Assembly: GCF_002797755.1 (NCBI RefSeq)
Contig: NZ_PGFI01000011.1
Coordinates: forward strand, 1,736,001-1,800,000
Origin: Brevirhabdus pacifica
GTDB lineage: Bacteria; Pseudomonadota; Alphaproteobacteria; Rhodobacterales; Rhodobacteraceae
Length of the DNA: 64,000 nt
Direction: 5' to 3'
Shown: one piece after another, positions 63,353-64,000 of the stretch
Layout: each line of letters starts with the position of its first letter
Position numbering within the stretch: position 1 is the first letter of the stretch
Notes under the pieces: model-generated
What the model saw: the letters and a program-made list of their open reading frames with translations, nothing else
What the model was told of the DNA's origin: nothing
Database searches by the model: none
Made by a program: the position numbers and the translations under genes

Positions 63353-64000
63353 ATGCACAGCCCCGCCGCCAACATCGCCCGCCGCCTGGCCGAGGATGCC
63401 GAGGCCGTCTGCCGTCACTACCTCACGAACGGGCGCAAACAGGGCCGCTACTGGATCGTAGGCGATGTGCAGAATACGCCGGGCCGCAGCCTCTACGTTC
63501 GGCTGACCGGTCCGAACTCCGGCCTTGGTGCGGCTGGCAAGTGGACCGATTCCGCAACCGGGCAGCACGGAGACCTTCTGGACCTTATCGCCCTGAACAT
63601 GGGGATCACCACCCTGAGGGACACGCTGGACGAAGCGCGCAGGTTTCTCAGCCTGCCGCAGACGGACAGGCACCGCGCCAACAATTCGCCAGCCTCTCGC
63701 GGCTCACCCGAGGCCGCGCGGCGGCTCTGGGCCATGGGCCAGCCAATGTCGGGCACCTTGGCGGAACGCTATCTCGCAGGGCGCGGCCTCACCGGGCTGG
63801 GCCATCACGACAACTTCCGGTTTCACCCGAACTGCTTCTACTGGCGTGAGGATCACGCGTTGACAGACCCGCCTGAGACCTGGCCTGCCCTACTCGCCAA
63901 GGTGACGGACCTCGACGGAAGGCTCACGGGCCTGCATCGCACCTGGCTTGACCCCGCCACTGCGGACAAGGCCCCGGTCAATCCACCGCGCAAGGCGATG
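63353..64000 (+). CDS. Primase/helicase-like protein, partial
   Basis: A reading frame open from ATG 63353 to the window end (216 codons, no stop). The ribosome-binding site CAGGAG precedes the start by 9 bases. It reads NIARRLAEDAEAVCRHYLTNG, GRYWIVGDVQNTPGRSLYVRL, TDSATGQHGDLLDLIAL, then TLAERYLAGRGLTG and LLAKVTDLDGRLTGLHRTWLD, which is the N-terminal zinc-free region of the Toprim-domain primase-like proteins of plasmids and elements. The Toprim domain itself would lie beyond the window. Confidence 0.8.
   Translation, partial: MHSPAANIARRLAEDAEAVCRHYLTNGRKQGRYWIVGDVQNTPGRSLYVRLTGPNSGLGAAGKWTDSATGQHGDLLDLIALNMGITTLRDTLDEARRFLSLPQTDRHRANNSPASRGSPEAARRLWAMGQPMSGTLAERYLAGRGLTGLGHHDNFRFHPNCFYWREDHALTDPPETWPALLAKVTDLDGRLTGLHRTWLDPATADKAPVNPPRKAM

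Overview
The window is chromosomal DNA from a high-GC alphaproteobacterium of the Rhodobacterales (Rhodobacteraceae/Roseobacteraceae type). The main evidence is a complete Rhodobacter-type gene transfer agent (GTA) cluster in the canonical order. Supporting features are a lipoyl domain fused to the pyruvate dehydrogenase E1 beta subunit, an rpsF-rpsR-rplI operon with an acidic L9 tail, several Hint_2-domain proteins, and a fabD-fabG-acpP-fabF-mltG group. The genus cannot be fixed from the sequence alone. All gene calls come from reading the sequence; no database search was run.

Layout. 158-9650 is central metabolism: pgk and a class I fructose-bisphosphate aldolase, a convergent aidB-like acyl-CoA dehydrogenase, an FtsB-like division protein, the pyruvate dehydrogenase operon (pdhA, pdhB, a small unknown gene, pdhC) and cysE. 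9759-25205 (minus strand) is the GTA cluster, read from the terminase genes near 25.2 kb down to the tail-tip gene at 10.8 kb and two trailing genes; many neighbours overlap by 1-8 bases. 25574-31727 is mltG and the fatty acid synthesis genes, interrupted between acpP and fabF by a divergent MerR regulator and cation-efflux gene that share a MerR-type promoter. 31957-35995 holds ribosomal genes, two membrane proteins and trigger factor.

36172-38395 starts with tRNA-Leu(UAG), followed by a lower-GC TetR-YciI pair whose promoter contains a perfect 16-base palindrome, and a degenerate Hint-domain protein. 38510-46412 holds the NAD(P)H-hydrate repair enzyme, glnB-glnA, two proteins of unknown function, and a kinase-like gene followed one base later by an intact Hint-domain gene. 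46657-53718 holds superoxide dismutase and the heterotetrameric sarcosine oxidase genes; two small paralogous membrane proteins lie between soxB and soxD. 54044-57321 holds ccmI, ruvX, a DUF1289 protein and dusA.

From about 57.3 kb to the window end lies the left part of an integrative element next to the 5' end of dusA: a tyrosine integrase, a DUF932 plasmid-type protein, an Xre-RES toxin-antitoxin pair, a large ParB-like protein and the start of a primase-like gene. The most interesting signal is here. The DUF932 gene and the parB-like gene, 2.5 kb apart and unrelated, are preceded by two copies of the same 80-base leader. Both copies fold into the same two-helix structure, with one compensatory base-pair change, and place the ribosome-binding site at the foot of the outer helix exactly 10 bases before each ATG. 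This looks like a shared RNA-level control element for genes of the element.
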